A stretch of 64,000 nucleotides of DNA, taken from the NCBI GenBank assembly GCA_052388275.1, contig JBQTII010000021.1:7571-71570 (forward strand). Reading direction: 5' to 3'. This DNA comes from JBQTII01 sp052388275. GTDB taxonomy: Bacteria; Actinomycetota; Actinomycetes; Sporichthyales; Sporichthyaceae. The notes under the pieces were generated by a model. The model searched no databases. It had not been told where the DNA came from and saw only the letters and a list, made by a program, of their open reading frames with translations. Shown here piece after piece: positions 33,283-41,219 of this stretch. Numbering within the stretch: position 1 is the stretch's first letter; every line of letters begins with the position of its first letter. A program made the translations under genes and the position numbers.

Positions 33283-34461
33283 ATGGCAGACCTCTCCTGC
33301 GCCGAACTTCTCGACCGCGTCGAGCACCTGGCACCGCTGATCCGGGACCACTCCCCGGCCGCGGAGCAGGCTCGCAGCGTCTCGCCCGAGGTGGTCGACG
33401 CCATGGTGGAGGCGGGGCTCTACGCCCTGTTCCGCCCGGCGGCGCATGGCGGCGCGGAGCTGGATCCGGTGAGCGCCTTTCGGGTGTTGGAGGCCGTGGC
33501 CAAGCTCGACAGCGCCGCCGGTTGGACGCTGGCGAACACGGTGGGACAAACCGGGTACCTGGGTTGGCTGCCCGACGAGGGAGCGGCGGAGATCCTCGCC
33601 GGCCCCGCTCTGGTCACGGCGACGTCCTTCCACCCACCGGGCATCGCGCGCCGGGTGGCCGGGGGCTATCGAGTCAGGGGCCGGTTCCAGCTGGTCAGCG
33701 GCTGTCGGTACGCCACCTGGTTCCTGTTCCTCGCCGTGGTCACCGAGGGCAAGAACCCTCCCCTGAGCGACGGCGGCGTACCCGAGCAGGTCCTGATCTT
33801 CCTTCCGGCCGAGCAGGTCGGGATCGTCGACACCTGGCACTCGCTCGGGATGCGGGGCACGGGCAGCCACGACGTCACCGTCGAGGACGTGTTCGTCCCT
33901 GCCGCCCGGGCAGCCGCAATGGCTCCCCCGTCGCGGCCGGGCAGCGGCTTCTCCGGTCCGCTCTACCGCCTGACGGTGTGGCCCACCATCGCGTTGATAG
34001 CCATCCCCGCGCTCGGTGTCGCCAGTGCCGCGATCGACGACTTCGTCGCTCTGGCCCGCACTAAGACCCCCAGCTTCACCGGAAGCGCCCTGCGGGACCG
34101 TCAGGTGGTCCAACGTCAGGTAGCCCAGGCGCGGGCGCACATCGATGCCGGGCGAGCGTTCCTCCACGCCACGTTCACTGCGGCCTGGGAGAAGGCCGTC
34201 GAGGGTGCACCGATCGAGCTGAGCGACAAGCTGTCGATGCAACTGTCCATCACCCATGCCATGGCGTGCGCCGCCCGCGCCGTCGACCTGGTCTGCGACG
34301 CGGCCGGGACCTCCGCGATCCGCGACGAGTCGCCCTTCGGTCGCCACCGCCGGGACGTGCACACCCTCACGGCGCACGCCTTCGCCTCCGCGCAACGCTA
34401 CGAGAGCGTCGGCGCGCACCTGCTGGGCGCCGAGTCCGACTGGGGCTTCTTCGCCTTCTGA
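33283..34461 (+). CDS. Acyl-CoA-dehydrogenase-fold flavoprotein (monooxygenase-like)
   Basis: A 392-residue protein starting MADLSCAELLDRVEHLAPLI with GAGGAG before the ATG. It has the three-domain acyl-CoA dehydrogenase fold: helical N-terminus (VDAMVEAGLYALFRPAAHGG), beta domain (VTATSFHPPGIARRVAGGYR, TWHSLGMRGTGSHDVTVEDV) and an Acyl-CoA_dh_2-type C-terminus (VCDAAGTSAIRDESPFGRHR). The usual catalytic Glu of true dehydrogenases is not evident. The pattern fits the group D flavin monooxygenases (HpaB/HsaA/DszC-like). It sits between the LLM oxidoreductase and a SnoaL-like protein in one operon. Confidence 0.88.
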   Translation: MADLSCAELLDRVEHLAPLIRDHSPAAEQARSVSPEVVDAMVEAGLYALFRPAAHGGAELDPVSAFRVLEAVAKLDSAAGWTLANTVGQTGYLGWLPDEGAAEILAGPALVTATSFHPPGIARRVAGGYRVRGRFQLVSGCRYATWFLFLAVVTEGKNPPLSDGGVPEQVLIFLPAEQVGIVDTWHSLGMRGTGSHDVTVEDVFVPAARAAAMAPPSRPGSGFSGPLYRLTVWPTIALIAIPALGVASAAIDDFVALARTKTPSFTGSALRDRQVVQRQVAQARAHIDAGRAFLHATFTAAWEKAVEGAPIELSDKLSMQLSITHAMACAARAVDLVCDAAGTSAIRDESPFGRHRRDVHTLTAHAFASAQRYESVGAHLLGAESDWGFFAF

Positions 34462-34528
34462 CCTGACTATCCATCACTGAACACGTCAACACATAGTCAC
34501 ACCAACGACCATGAATCGGAGCAGAGCC

Positions 34529-34939
34529 ATGTCGAACGAAGCAGTGATCACCCGCTGGATCGAGGAGTTCATCAATAAGGCGAACGAGGCGGTGGCCGAA
34601 GAGATCATCGCTGCGGATTTCGTCATGATGGATCCGGTTGCCGTCCCGGAGCAGCCGGGCCGGGAGGGATACCTCGAGCTGATGCGCAGTTACTGGGCGT
34701 TCGCTCCCGATCTCACCCTTGCGGTCACCGAGCAGATCCCCGCCGGGGACCGGGTCACCGTACGGTGGGTTTTTACCGGCACCCATCAGGGCGAGTTCGC
34801 GGGCCAAGCCCCGACCGGGCGCAGCTTCGAGGTCGAGGGCATCAGCATCCTGCGGCTGGCAGGTGGCCAGATCTGCGAGCAGATCCTGGCGTGGGACGCA
34901 CTGGGCCTGTCCCGCCAGCTCGGCATCTCGCTGATCTAG
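34529..34939 (+). CDS. SnoaL-like (NTF2-fold) polyketide cyclase/ester cyclase family protein
   Basis: About 136 residues from ATG 34529 (MSNEAVITRWIEEFINKANE), chosen because CGGAG lies seven bases upstream; ATG 34511 is an alternative. The NTF2-like cone is recognised from VAEEIIAADFVMMDP, GREGYLELMRSYWAFAPDLT, VTVRWVFTGTHQGEF and VEGISILRLAGGQICEQ. Members isomerise or cyclise small molecules or simply bind them. As the last gene of the regulator/LLM/flavoprotein cluster it may process their product. Confidence 0.9.
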   Translation: MSNEAVITRWIEEFINKANEAVAEEIIAADFVMMDPVAVPEQPGREGYLELMRSYWAFAPDLTLAVTEQIPAGDRVTVRWVFTGTHQGEFAGQAPTGRSFEVEGISILRLAGGQICEQILAWDALGLSRQLGISLI

Positions 34940-35059
34940 GCACCCGCACAGCCCACCGGCGCCTACAGGGCACAGTCCTCACGGCGGCGCTCGCCGTAGA
35001 GGCCGAACGCGAGCGCGCCCACCCCGGCGAGCCGGAGCGGGCGCGGACATGACGCAGGA

Positions 35060-36484
35060 TCAGATGTTGTAGTACATCTCGAACTCGTGCGGGTGCGGGC
35101 GCAGCCGGATCGGGTCGATCTCGTTGGCGCGCTTGTAACTGATCCAGGTCTCGATCAGGTCGGCGGTGAAGACCCCACCCTCCATCAGGAAGGCGTGATC
35201 GTTCTCCAGGGCGTCCATCACCTCGGCAAGCGAGCCGGGGACCTGAGTGATCGAGGCGGCCTCGTCCGGCGGGAGCTCGTAGAGGTCCTTGTCGACGGGC
35301 GTGGGGGGCTCGATCTTGTTCTTGATGCCGTCCAGGCCGGCCATCAGCATCGCCGAGAACGCCAGGTACGGGTTGGAGGAGGGGTCCGGGACGCGGAACT
35401 CGATGCGCTTGGCCTTCGGGTTCGACCCCGTCACCGGGATCCGGATGCAGGCCGAGCGGTTACGCGCGGAGTAGACCAGGTTGACCGGGGCCTCGAAGCC
35501 GGGCACCAGGCGGTGGTAGGAGTTCATGGTGGGGTTGGTGAACGCCAGCACGGTGGGCGCGTGGTGCAGCAGACCACCGACGTACCAGCGGGCGGTGTCC
35601 GACAGGCCGCCGTAACCGAGCTCGTCGTAGAAGAGCGGAGCGCCGTCCTTCCACAGCGACTGGTGGCAGTGCATTCCCGAGCCGTTGTCACCGAAGATCG
35701 GCTTCGGCATGAACGTGACGGTCTTGCCGGCGCGGTGCACGACGGACTTGACCACGTACTTGAAGAGCATGACCTTGTCGGCGGAGTTCGCCAGGGAGTC
35801 GAAGCGGTAATTGATCTCCTGCTGCCCGGCGGTGCCCACCTCGTGGTGGGAACGCTCGACCGCGAGGCCCAGCTTGTCCAACTCGGTGCAGATCTCATCG
35901 CGCAGGTCGGCGAAGCCGTCGACCGGCGGCACCGGGAAGTAGCCGCCCTTGTAGGGGATCTTGTGACCGAGATTGCCGCCCTCTTCCTTGCGGCCGGAGT
36001 TCCAGGCCGCCTCGAAGGAGTCGATCTCGTAGTAGCTCAGGTTCTGCTTGGTCTCAAAGCGCACGTCGTCGAAGATGTAGAACTCGGCCTCGGGGGCGAA
36101 GAACGCGGTGTCGGCGATGCCGGTGGACTTCAGGTGCGCCTCGGCCTTGGCGGCCACCTGGCGTGGGTCGCGGCTGTAGGGCTCGCCGGTGTACGGGTCG
36201 ACGATGCCCATGTTGATGTTGAGCGTCTTCGCCGTGCGGAACGGGTCGACGTAGGCACTTCCCAGGTCGGGCATGAGCTTCATGTCCGACTCGTGAATGG
36301 CCTGGAAGCCCCGGATCGAGGACCCGTCGAACATCTGCCCGTCGGTGAAGAAATCCGCGCCCACGGACTGCGCCGGGACGTTGAAGTGCTGCATGACCCC
36401 GGGCAGGTCACAGAAGCGCACATCGACGAAGTCGATCTTTTCGGCCTTGATGAATTGCATGACCTCATCGGCGTTGCTGAACAT
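35060..36484 (-). CDS. glnA: Type I glutamine synthetase (main, adenylylatable)
   Basis: A 474-residue enzyme from ATG 36484 (MFSNADEVMQFIKAEKIDFV), with AAGGAGGA as a strong ribosome site. It converts glutamate, ammonia and ATP to glutamine in a dodecamer. Motifs: FDGSSIRGFQAIHESDM, PEAEFYIFDD, ERSHHEVGTAGQQEINYRFD, GSGMHCHQSLWKDG and RNRSACIRIP. The regulatory loop DLYELPPDE near residue 397 supplies the Tyr modified by GlnE, encoded 10 kb away. The open frame to 36919 includes the untranslated leader and is rejected. This is the GlnA1 partner of the GlnA2 at 19806. Confidence 0.97.
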   Translation of the reverse strand: MFSNADEVMQFIKAEKIDFVDVRFCDLPGVMQHFNVPAQSVGADFFTDGQMFDGSSIRGFQAIHESDMKLMPDLGSAYVDPFRTAKTLNINMGIVDPYTGEPYSRDPRQVAAKAEAHLKSTGIADTAFFAPEAEFYIFDDVRFETKQNLSYYEIDSFEAAWNSGRKEEGGNLGHKIPYKGGYFPVPPVDGFADLRDEICTELDKLGLAVERSHHEVGTAGQQEINYRFDSLANSADKVMLFKYVVKSVVHRAGKTVTFMPKPIFGDNGSGMHCHQSLWKDGAPLFYDELGYGGLSDTARWYVGGLLHHAPTVLAFTNPTMNSYHRLVPGFEAPVNLVYSARNRSACIRIPVTGSNPKAKRIEFRVPDPSSNPYLAFSAMLMAGLDGIKNKIEPPTPVDKDLYELPPDEAASITQVPGSLAEVMDALENDHAFLMEGGVFTADLIETWISYKRANEIDPIRLRPHPHEFEMYYNI

Positions 36485-36750
36485 CCGCGTCCTCCTTGCC
36501 CGCGCAGCAGTGGCGGGCGTTGCGTGAAGCTGGCAGGCGGCCAGGTACCGTGAAGGTAGTCGGGGGCGATGACGTGCCCGTATCCCGATTGTTTCGCCGG
36601 CGTTACGGCGACTTCTCGACACCTGGCCTGGGGCTATGGTGATCGCGCACATCCTTGCGGGTCGGCCTCGCTCTCGCCACCCTGGGGTGGCCGTGTCGTC
36701 CGGTAAGACCCGCGCGCAGGCGGGGTGCCCGGCCCGCCTACCGTGATCCC

Positions 36751-37233
36751 ATGGACGAGGGCAGGGGTTTCGACCGGCGGGCGCTGGGGTCCTGGCTGTC
36801 CGGTCCGCGTTCGCTGGCAGAGGCAACGGGTGCCCAGGTGCCGCCGCCCGGCAAGCGCCTGGGCCTTCCCGAACAGGGCCCGAACTCGGTCGCCGGGCTG
36901 AGCAGGCGCCTGGCTGCAACCTTCCTCGACTGGATGATCGCTCAGCTCATCGCCGCGTTGTTCATGCCCGGGTCCTCGGCGGGGGAGCGCTCGTTCGCGG
37001 TCCTGCTCGCCTTCGTGGTGATCAACGTTGCTCTGGTCACCACGGTGGGCGCCGGGTGTGGTGGGCGGCTGCTCGGCCTGCGGGTGGCTCGCCTCGATGG
37101 AGCCAACCCAAGTCTCGGGGCGGTGCTGATCCGCACGCTGGGAATCGCGCTGGTCATCCCGCCGCTCTTCAATGACCGTGACTACCGGGGCCTGCACGAT
37201 CGCGCGGCCCGCACGGTCGTCGTGCGGCGCTGA
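36751..37233 (+). CDS. RDD-family membrane protein
   Basis: A 160-residue protein starting MDEGRGFDRRALGSWLSGPR. The RDD domain begins at SRRLAATFLDWMIAQLIAAL, with three hydrophobic segments (about residues 55-75, 80-105 and 125-140) and the closing motif DRDYRGLHDRAARTVVV. The family is common in actinobacteria and its function is not settled; some members affect ion homeostasis. TACCGT lies six bases before the ATG, suggesting a leaderless transcript. It diverges from glnA and converges with the DUF4191 gene. Confidence 0.9.
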   Translation: MDEGRGFDRRALGSWLSGPRSLAEATGAQVPPPGKRLGLPEQGPNSVAGLSRRLAATFLDWMIAQLIAALFMPGSSAGERSFAVLLAFVVINVALVTTVGAGCGGRLLGLRVARLDGANPSLGAVLIRTLGIALVIPPLFNDRDYRGLHDRAARTVVVRR

Positions 37234-37239
37234 CGCTCC

Positions 37240-37950
37240 TCAGCGGGGCGGGCGCACGCCCTTGGGCATCTTGACGCCCTTGGGCATCGGTCCCTTCGGA
37301 ATCGGCACGTTCTTCATCAGGTCACCGACCGCCCGTAGGCGGTCGTTGGTCTCCACGACAGAGATGCCGCGGTCCTTGGGCAGCTTCATCATGTACCGCG
37401 TCAGCTTGGCGAGCTCGACCTCGCCCTCGCCGTGCCCGACCACGATGTCGTGCACGGGGACGTCGGCAACGAAGCGGTTCATCCGCTTGCGTTCGGCATC
37501 GAGCAGCGGCGCGACCCGCTGATACGGACCCTCGGCGATGAGCACGATCCCGGGCTTACCGACCGCTCGGTGCACCACGTCCTGACTCTTGTTCACCGCG
37601 ACCGCCGGCGTCACGGTCCACCCGCCCCGCTTCATGTTCTGCAGCACTGCGGCGGCGGCACCGGTCTGGCCGTCCATCTCCGAATAGACCGCATGCTGCA
37701 CCCGGCGCCCGAACACCAGCAGCAGGGCCATCAGGCCGGAGAACAGGCCGAACAGGCCTGCCACGATCGGATGGATGATCAGGCCCAGCGCGAAGAACAG
37801 GGCGATCATGGTGCCGAAGAAGGCCAGTGCCATGTAGAGCGGCAGCAACTTGTCGGTCCGGCGCGTCATCGTGTACGCCTCGCGGAGCTGCTTGAGCTTC
37901 CCTCCGCCCGCCTTCGGTGCCTTGGGGGCCTTCGACTTCTTCTTCCTCAT
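37240..37950 (-). CDS. DUF4191 family membrane protein
   Basis: A 236-residue protein beginning with a Lys-rich stretch (MRKKKSKAPKAPKAGGGKLK). Two transmembrane segments lie at about residues 38-58 and 62-82 (LPLYMALAFFGTMIALFFAL, GLFGLFSGLMALLLVFG), followed by a soluble cytoplasmic domain and a Lys/Pro tail with the repeat MPKGVKMPKG. In other actinobacteria this family is adjacent to lipA, as here. Its function is unknown. Between it and lipA lie about 400 bp of tandem repeats. Confidence 0.9.
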   Translation of the reverse strand: MRKKKSKAPKAPKAGGGKLKQLREAYTMTRRTDKLLPLYMALAFFGTMIALFFALGLIIHPIVAGLFGLFSGLMALLLVFGRRVQHAVYSEMDGQTGAAAAVLQNMKRGGWTVTPAVAVNKSQDVVHRAVGKPGIVLIAEGPYQRVAPLLDAERKRMNRFVADVPVHDIVVGHGEGEVELAKLTRYMMKLPKDRGISVVETNDRLRAVGDLMKNVPIPKGPMPKGVKMPKGVRPPR

Positions 37951-38021
37951 GCGTGCTTCTTCCTTATGGGTCTCGCGCAGTCCAGCGAAGGATACGCAGC
38001 GCCTGGAAGTCCCCCGACGCC

Positions 38022-38089
38022 CGCTGCTGCCTGCGGGCCGTCATCCGCCGAGTGCCGCTGCTGCCTGCGGGCCGTCATCCGCCGAGTAC
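38022..38089. repeat. 34-bp tandem repeat, two copies
   Basis: Two near-identical 34-bp units starting at 38022 and 38056, each containing CGCTGCTGCCTGCGGGCCGT. They are the first block of a composite repeat tract that fills the gap between the DUF4191 gene and lipA. Confidence 0.8.
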
Positions 38090-38254
38090 GCCTATCAGCC
38101 CGCGGGCGGGCTGATAGGCGTACCGACGGGCCGACATCCGCTGAGTGCGCCTTTCGGCCCGCGGTCGGGCTGATAGGCGTACCGACGGGCCGACATCCGC
38201 TGAGTGCGCCTTTCGGCCCGCGGGCGGGCTGATAGGCGTACCGACGGGCCGACG
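38089..38254. repeat. 59-bp tandem repeat (about 2.6 copies) led by a perfect palindrome
   Basis: CTGATAGGCG recurs at 38111, 38170 and 38229, giving a 59-bp period; the units share TACCGACGGGCCGACATCCG, with the last copy truncated. The tract opens with a perfect 14-bp inverted repeat at 38089-38120 (CGCCTATCAGCCCG, four-base spacer, complement). Short frames across it are repetitive and not coding. Confidence 0.85.
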
Positions 38255-38255
38255 G

Positions 38256-38381
38256 CCCGCGTCGAGTTCGGCTGTGCGGGGAGGTCAGGGCGCGTCGAGT
38301 TCGGCTGAGGGCCCGCGTCGAGTTCGGCTGAGGGCCCGCGTCGAGTTCGGCTGTCGGGGAGGTCAGGGCGCGGCGAGTTCG
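38256..38381. repeat. 23-bp tandem repeat containing a copy of the lipA stop region
   Basis: GTCGAGTTCGGCTG occurs at 38261, 38294, 38317 and 38340; the inner copies are exactly 23 bp apart. Two longer stretches, at about 38272-38303 and 38351-38381, are near-identical (GGGGAGGTCAGGGCGCG core). The second spans the lipA stop codon and its last few codons, so the end of lipA has been duplicated about 79 bp downstream of itself. Confidence 0.85.
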
Positions 38382-39304
38382 CCGGTGCGGGCGGCAGCGG
38401 CCTGCTGGTAGAGACGCCCAGCGCGGTAGGAGGAGCGCACCAGCGGCCCGGACATGACGCCGGCGAACCCGATCTGGCGGGCCAGGGCGCCGAGTTCGTC
38501 GAAGCACTCGGGGGTGACCCAACGCGCCACCGGATGGTGGCGCGGACTGGGGCGCAGGTACTGGGTGATCGTGAGCAGCTCGGTACCGGCGGCGCGGAGT
38601 TCGTGCAGCGTGTCGATGACCTCGCTGTGCTCCTCGCCCAGGCCCAGGATCAGGTTGGACTTGGTGACCAGGGCCGCCTCGCGGGCCGCGGAGATGACCG
38701 CCAGCGAGCGGTCATAGCGAAAGCCCGGGCGGATCCGGCGGAAGACCCGGCGCACGGTCTCGATGTTGTGCGCGAAGACTTCGGGGCGGGAGTCGAAGAC
38801 CTCGGCGAGCGCGTGCGCATCGGCGTCGAAGTCCGGGGCAAGGAGTTCGACGCCGCACCCGGGGACGCGCTGGTGGATCTCCCGCACGGTCTGGGCATAA
38901 AGCCACGCGCCACCGTCGGGCAGGTCGTCGCGAGCGACGCCGGTGATCGTCGCGTACCGCAGTCCCATGGTCGCGACGGACTCGGCGACCCGGCGTGGCT
39001 CGTCGCGGTCGAGGTCGGCGGGTTTGCCGGTGTCGATCTGGCAGAAGTCGCAGCGGCGGGTGCACTGATCTCCGCCAATGAGGAAGGTGGCCTCGCGATC
39101 CTCCCAGCACTCGAAGATGTTCGGGCAGCCGGCTTCCTGGCACACGGTGTGCAGGCCCTCGTCCTTCACCAACTTCGTCAGCGCTAGGTATTCCGGTCCG
39201 GTACGCAGCGTCGTGCGGATCCACGGTGGCTTGCGCTCGATCGCGGTTTCGGCGTTGCGGACCTCCAGGCGCAGCATCTTGCGGCCTTCGGGGGCGATGC
39301 TCAT
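38363..39304 (-). CDS. lipA: Lipoyl synthase (radical SAM)
   Basis: A 313-residue enzyme inserting two sulfurs into protein-bound octanoyl groups. It starts MSIAPEGRKMLRLEVRNAET. The auxiliary cluster cysteines are CQEAGCPNIFEC, the radical-SAM cluster is CTRRCDFC, and the C-terminal VRSSYRAG provides the conserved Ser ligand. The ATG overlaps the lipB stop by four bases (ATGA), so the two are translationally coupled. The longer open frame to 39952 is antisense to nothing useful and overlaps lipB in another frame. The 3' end is part of a tandem repeat, so the last few residues may be variable among strains. Confidence 0.97.
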   Translation of the reverse strand: MSIAPEGRKMLRLEVRNAETAIERKPPWIRTTLRTGPEYLALTKLVKDEGLHTVCQEAGCPNIFECWEDREATFLIGGDQCTRRCDFCQIDTGKPADLDRDEPRRVAESVATMGLRYATITGVARDDLPDGGAWLYAQTVREIHQRVPGCGVELLAPDFDADAHALAEVFDSRPEVFAHNIETVRRVFRRIRPGFRYDRSLAVISAAREAALVTKSNLILGLGEEHSEVIDTLHELRAAGTELLTITQYLRPSPRHHPVARWVTPECFDELGALARQIGFAGVMSGPLVRSSYRAGRLYQQAAAARTGELAAP

Positions 39305-40014
39305 GCCGCACCTTCGGTGAGGGCGCTCACGGCGTCCGCCGGCCCGGCGTAGGGGATCACGAGGTCGGCGAGTTCGACGGCGTCTACCTCGAATACCTCG
39401 GCGAACCGGGCCCGGACCGCGGGGATGATGTCGGCGACGGTGACCGCGCGGCCCAGCTCGCCGCTGAGTGTCGTCACCGCGGCGTCGGTGATCCCGCACG
39501 GCACGATTCGGGCGAAGGCCTTCAGCGTGCAGTCGCAGTTGATCGCAAAGCCGTGCATGGTGACCCCGCCGGCGACGCGCACCCCGATCGCGGCCACCTT
39601 GCGCTCGGGCGCGCCGGGGACCCAGACCCCGCTGCGTCCGCTCACCTGCATCGCATCGACGCCCAGGTCGGCGCAGACCGCGATGATCGCCCCTTCCAGG
39701 CGCCGGACGTAGTCCACGACGTAGACCCCACCCGGGAGTTTGACGATCGGGTAGCCGGTGAGCTGACCGGGCCCGTGCCAGGTGATCTTGCCGCCGCGGT
39801 CGGCCTCGACCACGGGTGTGCCGTGGGGGGGCCGGTCGCCCGGCTGGGTGCGCTTGCCCGCGGTGAACACCGGCTCGTGCTCGAGCAGGACCACCGTGTC
39901 GGCGATCTCGTCGCGCACTCGGGCCGCGTGCAGGGTGCGTTGCAGGTCCCATGCCGGGCCGTAGGGCACCGGGCCGTCCTGCGGGCGCGCGGTCAGGAAT
40001 CGCATCGGGGCCAC
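39301..40014 (-). CDS. lipB: Lipoyl(octanoyl) transferase
   Basis: About 237 residues. It transfers octanoate from acyl carrier protein to lipoyl domains, the step before LipA. Motifs: VVLLEHEPVFTAGKRTQPGD, the glycine-rich GRSGVWVPGAPERKVAAIGV with the catalytic Lys, GGVTMHGFAINCDCTL and the catalytic-Cys motif IVPCGITDAAV. Start: GTG 40014 is preferred because TAAACT lies seven bases before it on the minus strand (leaderless pattern); ATG 40005 is an alternative. The frame start at 40068 enters the repeat region and is rejected. Confidence 0.95.
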   Translation of the reverse strand: MAPMRFLTARPQDGPVPYGPAWDLQRTLHAARVRDEIADTVVLLEHEPVFTAGKRTQPGDRPPHGTPVVEADRGGKITWHGPGQLTGYPIVKLPGGVYVVDYVRRLEGAIIAVCADLGVDAMQVSGRSGVWVPGAPERKVAAIGVRVAGGVTMHGFAINCDCTLKAFARIVPCGITDAAVTTLSGELGRAVTVADIIPAVRARFAEVFEVDAVELADLVIPYAGPADAVSALTEGAA

Positions 40015-40062
40015 GTGGGCCAGTTTAGGTGCGTTGCCGGCCTTGCTGCGGCCCCGTCCGCT

Positions 40063-40218
40063 GCTCATTCATGAGCTGGCGACCAGATTGGCCGCCCGAT
40101 TGTGGTCGCCAGCGCATGGGAGTGCACGCCCCGCTCATTCATGAGCTGGCGACCACGTTGTCGGGTGAAATCTGGTCGCCAGCGCATGGAAGTGCACGCC
40201 CCGCTCATGAATGAGCTG
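40063..40218. repeat. 70-bp REP-like tandem repeat with internal inverted repeats
   Basis: GCTCATTCATGAGCTGGCGA occurs at 40063 and 40133, a 70-bp period, and a third, partial and inverted unit (GCTCATGAATGAGC) starts at 40203. Within each unit GCTGGCGACCA pairs with TGGTCGCCAGC downstream, so each can form a hairpin. The copies share AGTGCACGCCCCGCTCAT. Small frames across it are shadows. It lies between the start of lipB and the stop of the SDR39U1 gene. Confidence 0.85.
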
Positions 40219-40247
40219 CGGGGAGGGGCAGGTGGGAGGAAATCTGG

Positions 40248-41129
40248 TCAGAGGGCGGCGCGGATGGCCTCGTCGATGCTCGGGTCGGCGAAGGTGAAGC
40301 CTTCCTTCTCCAACCGCCGGGGCAGCACCCGCTGGCTGCCCAGGGGCTCGGAGGCGAATTCGCCCAGGACGACCTTGAGCGCGAACGCCGGGGCGGGGAA
40401 CAGCGTCGGACGATGCAGGGCAGCGCCCATGGCTTTGGTGACCTCCGCGTTGGTCACCGGGTTGGGGGCCGTCAGATTCACTGGGCCCGAGATGTCGCGC
40501 TCGAGCAGGTAGCGCAGGGCAGCCACTTCGTCGCGGAGGGAAATGAAGCTCCAGTACTGCTTGCCGGAGCCCAGCTTGCCGCCCAGGCCGAGCTTGAACA
40601 GCGGGAACATCCGCGCCCAGGCTCCACCTTCGCGGGCGACGACGAGGCCGGTACGCGGGTGCACGACGCGGATTCCGGCGGACGCCGCCGGGGCCGCCGC
40701 AGCTTCCCAGCGCACGCAGAGCTGGGCCAGGAAGTCATCACCAGGGGGCGAGTTCTCATCGAGCTCGCGATCATCGCTGTGGCCGTAGAAACCGACCGCC
40801 GAACCGGCGACGAAAACCGACGGCGGGTGCTCGGCCCCGGCAATGGCCGTGGCCAGGGTGTGCGTCGTACGCAGCCGGCTGTCGATCAAGGCGCGCTTGT
40901 AGTCTTCGCTCCAGCGTTTGTCCCCGACCCCGGCTCCGGCCAGGTTCACCGCGGCGTGGACCCCGGCGAGCGAGCGCGGGTCGAGTGGCTGCTCGGGGTC
41001 CCACTGGAGTTCGTCGGCGGCTTTGGCGGGCCGGCGCACCAGGCGCACCACGTGGTGGCCGTCGGTCTTGAGAGAGGCGACCAGGGCGGAACCGATCAGG
41101 CCGGACGAGCCGGCGACGACAACCTTCAC
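40248..41129 (-). CDS. TIGR01777 / SDR39U1 epimerase-family protein
   Basis: A 293-residue Rossmann protein of the atypical extended SDR class. The nucleotide-binding motif GSSGLIGSAL is at residues 7-16, followed by VNLAGAGVGDKRW, STAVGFYG-like VAGSAVGFYGHSDDRELDE, and a C-terminal DUF1731 part (FPAPAFALKVVLGEFASEPL, GSQRVLPRRLEKEGFTF). Family function is poorly known; plant and cyanobacterial relatives affect cell division. In actinobacteria it is often placed next to sucB as here. Confidence 0.92.
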   Translation of the reverse strand: MKVVVAGSSGLIGSALVASLKTDGHHVVRLVRRPAKAADELQWDPEQPLDPRSLAGVHAAVNLAGAGVGDKRWSEDYKRALIDSRLRTTHTLATAIAGAEHPPSVFVAGSAVGFYGHSDDRELDENSPPGDDFLAQLCVRWEAAAAPAASAGIRVVHPRTGLVVAREGGAWARMFPLFKLGLGGKLGSGKQYWSFISLRDEVAALRYLLERDISGPVNLTAPNPVTNAEVTKAMGAALHRPTLFPAPAFALKVVLGEFASEPLGSQRVLPRRLEKEGFTFADPSIDEAIRAAL

Positions 41130-41140
41130 GGGTGACCTCT

Positions 41141-41205
41141 CAACTTCTGTGCGTGTACCGGGCCTACGAGCGACGCCGAGAGCCCGACACGCACGCAGAA
41201 GATGG
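41141..41205. repeat. Palindromic intergenic repeat, copy 3
   Basis: Inverted repeat with left arm 41141-41165 (CAACTTCTGTGCGTGTACCG and on) and right arm 41181-41205, related to the copies at 1517 and 16798. Here it lies just after the sucB stop codon and before the start of the next codirectional gene, so it may end or attenuate the sucB transcript. Confidence 0.75.
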
Positions 41206-41219
41206 CCGCTGGGAGGGGT

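Noticed and set aside
38022..38381. CRISPR array
   Set aside because: Repeats are directly adjacent without unique spacers, and no cas genes are near.
37432..38522. Open frames on both strands across the tandem repeat tract
   Set aside because: Their repetitive peptide sequences simply mirror the DNA repeats; no start site or conservation.
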